Part shown: one piece after another, positions 60,577 through 64,000 of the stretch
Layout: each line of letters starts with the position of its first letter
Position numbering within the stretch: the stretch's first letter is position 1
Assembly (NCBI GenBank): GCA_042408875.1
Contig: JBHOQS010000002.1
Span: 124,001-188,000, forward strand
From: JBHOQS01 sp042408875
Lineage (GTDB): Bacteria > Chloroflexota > UBA11872 > JBHOQS01
Reading direction: 5' to 3'
Length of the DNA stretch: 64,000 bases
Notes under the pieces: generated by a model
The model's database searches: none
Told to the model about the DNA's origin: nothing
The model's input: the letters and a program-made list of their open reading frames with translations, nothing else
Program-made: the position numbers and the translations under genes

Positions 60577-63528
60577 CTAGCCTGTCGATTGCATGCCGGC
60601 GGCAACGCCGTTGATGCTGCGGAACACTGCCACGCGCAGCCGCTCGCGCTCGCGCGCAAGCTCCTCGCGCTCGGCAGCGGGGAGCTCGTCCGGACGCGCT
60701 AGCCGCCGCTCGACCGCGCGCAGCCGACGCAGGAGCTCCACCTGGATATAGCTGATTGGGTCCACGTACGGGTTGCGCAGGCGGATCGAGCGCTTGAGCA
60801 CGGGGGCATTGTCCAGGAGCTCATCCTGGCCAGTCACGGAAACAATCATCCGGCAGGTAAGATGGTACTGGCGCTCGATGCGGCCGAAGATCTCCTCCCG
60901 CAATGCTGCATCCTCGACGAGGCTGGCGTGCAGGCGGGCGATGTGCAAGTCTGCCATGCCGAGGCTGATCTGGGCATTGTCGATCACCAGGCGGAAGAAC
61001 GGCCAGGCTTGATACATGGCCTGAAGGATGTGCAGGTGCTCCGGTGCAGCAGCGATACAGCGCTCGAGGGCTGTGCCGAGGCCGTACCACCCCGGCAGCA
61101 TGACACGGCTCTGCGTCCAACTAAACACCCACGGGATTGCCCGCAGGTCTTCGATGTCCTGCGTAGCGCGCCGCGCCGCCGGCCGCGAGGCAATGTTCAG
61201 ACGGGCGATCTCCTCGATCGGCGTGGCCTGGAAGAAGAATTCAGCAAAGCGCGGCGTTTCATAGACGAGTGCGCGGTAGGCTGCCCGCGAGTCAGCCGCC
61301 AACTGCTCCATCAGCGCCTGCCAGACCGGGTCCACCGCGCCACCTCGGACCGGCGCAGTGGTTGGTGCAGCGACGTCCTCTGCCGGGCGCAGGGTGGCGC
61401 GCAGCACCGCCGCGGTGAGCTGCTCCAGATGGCGGTGGGCGATGGCCGGATTGTTGTAGCGGGCGAAGATCACCTCCCCTTGCTCGGTGAGCTTCAGCCG
61501 GCCGTTAAGCGCCCCGCGCGGCAGCGAGAGAATAGCACGGTTGGTCGGTCCGCCGCCCCGGCCGATGGCGCCGCCGCGGCCGTGGAAGAGTTTGAGCGAC
61601 ACGCCGCACTCCTGCGCTGCCGCAGCGAGCGTGCGATGCGCCTGGTAGAGCGCCCAGTTGGCTGCCAGATAGCCGCCATCCTTGTTGCTGTCCGAGTAGC
61701 CCAGCATGATCTCCTGCACGTCGCCCCAGGCACGCAGGTTCATCCGATAGACCTCGTGCTGAAACAGTGCCCGCGACAGTTCCTGGCCGCGGCGCAAGTC
61801 ATCGATGGTCTCGTACAGGGGCACGATGTGCAGGCGGCTGAACACCTCCCAGGCACCGTGGCTGTTCCGCCGCCGCCCAAAGAGCCCCGCCTCCTTAGCC
61901 AGAAGCTGCACGGCCAGCACATCACTGACATGGTGGGTCATGCTGATGATGTAGGTGTGGCAGGCCTCGACGCCGATCTCGTCCTGCATTCGCCGGATCG
62001 TCCGAAACACCTCGATCGTCTCATTCGTCGCCGGTGAGAACGTGAGCTCTGCCGGGATCAAAGGCCGCGGGTTAAGGATCTCCCGGCTGAGCAGTGCCAC
62101 CTTCTCGTCTTCGGACAGCGCAGCGTAGTCGGGCGTGATCTCAAGCGCGGCGAAGAGCTCGCGCAGAGCTGCGGTATGCCGGCTGCTGTGCTGGCGAATG
62201 TCCAGGCGCGCCAGGTGGAAGCCGAAGGCCTCTACCTGCCGGATAAGATCATGCAGGCGGCCGCGGGCCAGCCGCTCGCCACGATTGGCCTCCAGGCTCT
62301 CGCGGAGAACGCGCAGGTCGGCCAGGAGTTCCTCAGCGCAGCGGTACTGCGCCGCAGGATACACCGCTGTGGCCGGGCCTGGTCCTTGATTTCCGGTCTC
62401 GGCGACCTCCCAGCCCCATTTCTGCGCGTGCAGGCCCGGCAGGCGGCGCTGGTTCTCGACCCGCGTACGCCAGAGCTTGGTTAGCACCGCGATCAGCTTC
62501 TGGCGGTAGGGCTCGCGCGCATAGCGGTCCAGCACCGGCTTGAGCTCAGGCAGGCACTCCAGGTCTTCCTCAATGGATCGCAGCAAGGCTGAGGAGACCG
62601 GCACGATGCTGGTCGATGGGCTGAGCTGGCGCAGCAGCAGGTGCACTGCCTCCTGGTACTTGCTCAGCACCAGGTCCTTATGCAGGCGCAGTGTGATCGC
62701 CGTCACCTCCGGGGTGACAAAGGGGTTGCCGTCACGATCACCGCCTATCCACGAGCCAAAGCGCAGGAACGGTGGCACCTGAAAGCGCGCACCTGGGTAG
62801 TGCTGCGCCAGCGCATCCTCGAGGTCCCGATAGATGCGCGGGACAATCGCGCAGATGGTCTCGTCGAAGTAGTACAGAGCGTTACGCACCTCGTCGAGTA
62901 CGTCGGGCCGGCGGGCGCGGGCTTCGTCCGTCTGCCAGAGCGCGGTGAGCTCCTCGCGCAAGGCATCGAGCAGGAGTGCCTGATCCCGCGGCGCGAGGAG
63001 TTGGCTTTCGCGCTGGGCTACCAGCTCAGCGATGCGCCGCAGGCGGTCCAGCACCGTGCGCCGCCGCGCTTCGGTCGGGTGCGCCGTCAGCACCGGCTCG
63101 ATGCTGAGCGTGTTGAGCGCGGCCTGGAACTCCTCTGCGGTGACCCCGGCTTCTTTGAGTAAGGCCACCGCCTCAAAGATCGAGTCGTGCCGGGGACGTC
63201 CTGTCTCGAGCTCGCGCCGGCGCAGCACGCGCAGGCGGTGGCGCTCTTCGGCGACGTTGACGACGTGGAAGTAGAGCGTGTAGGCGCGCACGACCTGCTC
63301 GGCAAGATCGAGCGGCAGGGCTCGGACGCGCTGCGCCAGCTCCTCGGCATAGTGCGGTTCGCCCGTCTGTCGGCGGGCCTTGCTCAGCAGGCGGATACCT
63401 TCGACTGTCTCGAAGAGGAGCTCTCCGCCCTGCTCGCGCAGGATGCCGCCCAGGATACTGCCGAGCAGGTCAACATCACGGGCAAGGGGATCGAGCTCAG
63501 CGTTGACCGGCGCGCTGGTCACACTCAC
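60577..63528 (-). CDS. ppc: Phosphoenolpyruvate carboxylase
   Basis: 983 residues, GTG start overlapping the upstream stop (GTGA). Catalytic motifs are intact: VLTAHPTEARRRTVL (His), GYSDSNKDGGYLAANWAL (Lys), FHGRGGAIGRGGGP and the Arg in RLRNPYVDPI. It carboxylates PEP to oxaloacetate. Two residues of the E. coli aspartate-inhibition site differ: Lys773 is Met858 (GMAD instead of AKAD) and the C-terminal RNTG is QSTG, so Asn881 is Ser981. Both were checked at codon level (CAT complement at 60955-60957; 60586-60591). Arg587 and Arg832 equivalents are kept. Confidence 0.97.
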   Translation of the reverse strand: MSVTSAPVNAELDPLARDVDLLGSILGGILREQGGELLFETVEGIRLLSKARRQTGEPHYAEELAQRVRALPLDLAEQVVRAYTLYFHVVNVAEERHRLRVLRRRELETGRPRHDSIFEAVALLKEAGVTAEEFQAALNTLSIEPVLTAHPTEARRRTVLDRLRRIAELVAQRESQLLAPRDQALLLDALREELTALWQTDEARARRPDVLDEVRNALYYFDETICAIVPRIYRDLEDALAQHYPGARFQVPPFLRFGSWIGGDRDGNPFVTPEVTAITLRLHKDLVLSKYQEAVHLLLRQLSPSTSIVPVSSALLRSIEEDLECLPELKPVLDRYAREPYRQKLIAVLTKLWRTRVENQRRLPGLHAQKWGWEVAETGNQGPGPATAVYPAAQYRCAEELLADLRVLRESLEANRGERLARGRLHDLIRQVEAFGFHLARLDIRQHSSRHTAALRELFAALEITPDYAALSEDEKVALLSREILNPRPLIPAELTFSPATNETIEVFRTIRRMQDEIGVEACHTYIISMTHHVSDVLAVQLLAKEAGLFGRRRNSHGAWEVFSRLHIVPLYETIDDLRRGQELSRALFQHEVYRMNLRAWGDVQEIMLGYSDSNKDGGYLAANWALYQAHRTLAAAAQECGVSLKLFHGRGGAIGRGGGPTNRAILSLPRGALNGRLKLTEQGEVIFARYNNPAIAHRHLEQLTAAVLRATLRPAEDVAAPTTAPVRGGAVDPVWQALMEQLAADSRAAYRALVYETPRFAEFFFQATPIEEIARLNIASRPAARRATQDIEDLRAIPWVFSWTQSRVMLPGWYGLGTALERCIAAAPEHLHILQAMYQAWPFFRLVIDNAQISLGMADLHIARLHASLVEDAALREEIFGRIERQYHLTCRMIVSVTGQDELLDNAPVLKRSIRLRNPYVDPISYIQVELLRRLRAVERRLARPDELPAAEREELARERERLRVAVFRSINGVAAGMQSTG

Positions 63529-63788
63529 TCGTGCTCGTGCGGGTGCTTGGCCCCGACCTGCCCGGGCGGCTCGCGCCGCCCCTGCGGCGGCAGGCCGGCT
63601 TGTTCATGAAGGAACTCATCGATGGTATGCTCGGCAATCCGCCACTCATTGCCGGCCAGCTTCTTACCATAGAGCCGGCCCTCCTCCAGCCACTCACGCA
63701 CAGTCTCCGGCGGCACCTGAAGCAGCGCCGCTGCCTCGTCCACTGTGAGCTCCTTACTGCGCTCTCGCCGTTCAGCGCGCTCTGCCAT
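63525..63788 (-). CDS. Small MerR/excisionase-like helix-turn-helix protein coupled to ppc
   Basis: 87 residues from ATG 63788, which has GAAGGAG six bases upstream; the open frame to 63809 lacks one. The central part is an excisionase-family HTH: ELTVDEAAALLQVPPETVREWLEEGRLYGKKLAGNEWRI, with the wing ending in HTIDEFL. A His/Pro/Gly-rich tail closes it (KHPHEHE). Its stop overlaps the ppc start, so the two are translated together. A DNA-binding regulator of the ppc unit is a natural guess, but this is context only. Confidence 0.78.
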   Translation of the reverse strand: MAERAERRERSKELTVDEAAALLQVPPETVREWLEEGRLYGKKLAGNEWRIAEHTIDEFLHEQAGLPPQGRREPPGQVGAKHPHEHE

Positions 63789-63861
63789 CTCCGGCTCCTT
63801 CTCCAGCACGTCCTCCAGCAGTCTCAGAGGCTGCGTGCGTTGCTAAGAGGTCAGGTAATAC

Positions 63862-63901
63862 CCTCACCCCCGGCCCCTCTCCCGCGCGGCGGGAGAGGGG
63901 G
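63862..63901. repeat. REP-like palindrome sharing sequence with 42084-42162
   Basis: CCTCACCCCCGGCCCCTCTCC followed by a hairpin with perfect 12-bp arms (CCCCTCTCCCGC-GCG-GCGGGAGAGGGG, 63874-63900). The first 20 bases match the left end of the 42084 element with few changes. It is upstream of the HTH/ppc unit, inside the 212-base end of the window that has no other gene. Confidence 0.75.
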
Positions 63902-64000
63902 CACAGCCAGGGGGAAGAGCGCGCTCGACAACGCTGCCTCTTCTCCCCCCTGCCAGCTTTCAGGCTGGTGCTGCCACAGCGGGCTTCACTGTGGTCTTTC

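Overview
The window is GC-rich chromosomal DNA (roughly two-thirds G+C by eye) from a bacterium, most probably a member of the Chloroflexota. This rests on the gene mix: a GldA/F/G-like ABC operon with a DUF4340 protein, a YfhO membrane protein, orphan sugar-binding lipoproteins, LLM-class flavoproteins, a geranylgeranyl-reductase-like flavoprotein, a tungsten aldehyde oxidoreductase and a KamB/NpmA-like 16S rRNA methyltransferase. The lineage is an inference; no rRNA gene is present. GTG starts are common and many genes overlap by ATGA or GTGA.

Layout. 1-4.2 kb: start of a glycogen debranching enzyme, a coupled unknown gene, a sugar-acid dehydratase and an orphan sugar-binding protein. 4.5-11.3 kb: small genes (YHS, PspC), dprA, FxLYD and DUF4126 proteins, a short prepilin peptidase, an M24 peptidase and an unknown membrane protein. 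11.4-15.5 kb: a Gfo/Idh oxidoreductase, GDPD, D-2-hydroxyacid dehydrogenase and a zinc alcohol dehydrogenase with an altered zinc site. 15.7-20.1 kb: nadA and nadB divergent from a NifS/IscS desulfurase. 20.2-27.8 kb: an esterase-like hydrolase, selB, an LLM oxidoreductase, a tiny two-finger C2H2 protein and a sugar-catabolic operon (mutarotase-like, SDR, Gfo/Idh). 28.1-34.4 kb: YfhO, a second orphan sugar-binding protein and a second LLM protein. 34.5-37.1 kb: a broken operon of histidine kinase, response regulator and lipid kinase, all frameshifted. 37.1-44.0 kb: an AEC carrier, the Gld-type ABC operon and lepA. 44.1-45.9 kb: a degenerate IS transposase beside tRNA-Asn and tRNA-Glu. 46-50 kb: a geranylgeranyl-reductase family protein, an MBL hydrolase and the aldehyde ferredoxin oxidoreductase. 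50.5-54.5 kb: a CAP-domain protein, the KamB/NpmA-like methyltransferase, an aldo/keto reductase and a GSAM-like aminotransferase. 54.6-63.8 kb: a PP2C-like/beta-propeller membrane protein, a peptide-binding protein, pyrophosphatase, a Yx(F/W/Y)xxD-repeat secreted protein, PEP carboxylase and a coupled HTH protein.

How the genes work together. Much of the window serves sugar and sugar-acid use: three orphan ABC binding proteins, a dehydratase, two Gfo/Idh enzymes, an SDR and a mutarotase-like protein. NAD synthesis (nadA, nadB) sits beside an Fe-S/Se desulfurase, the bacillary arrangement. PEP carboxylase is translationally coupled to a small DNA-binding protein and lacks two residues of the classic aspartate-inhibition site. 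No phage, CRISPR array or obvious defence island was seen. The strongest candidates for unusual biology are the KamB/NpmA homologue, the pseudo-phosphatase/propeller receptor, the PEP carboxylase change, and recurring low-complexity or tandem-repeat 5' leaders.
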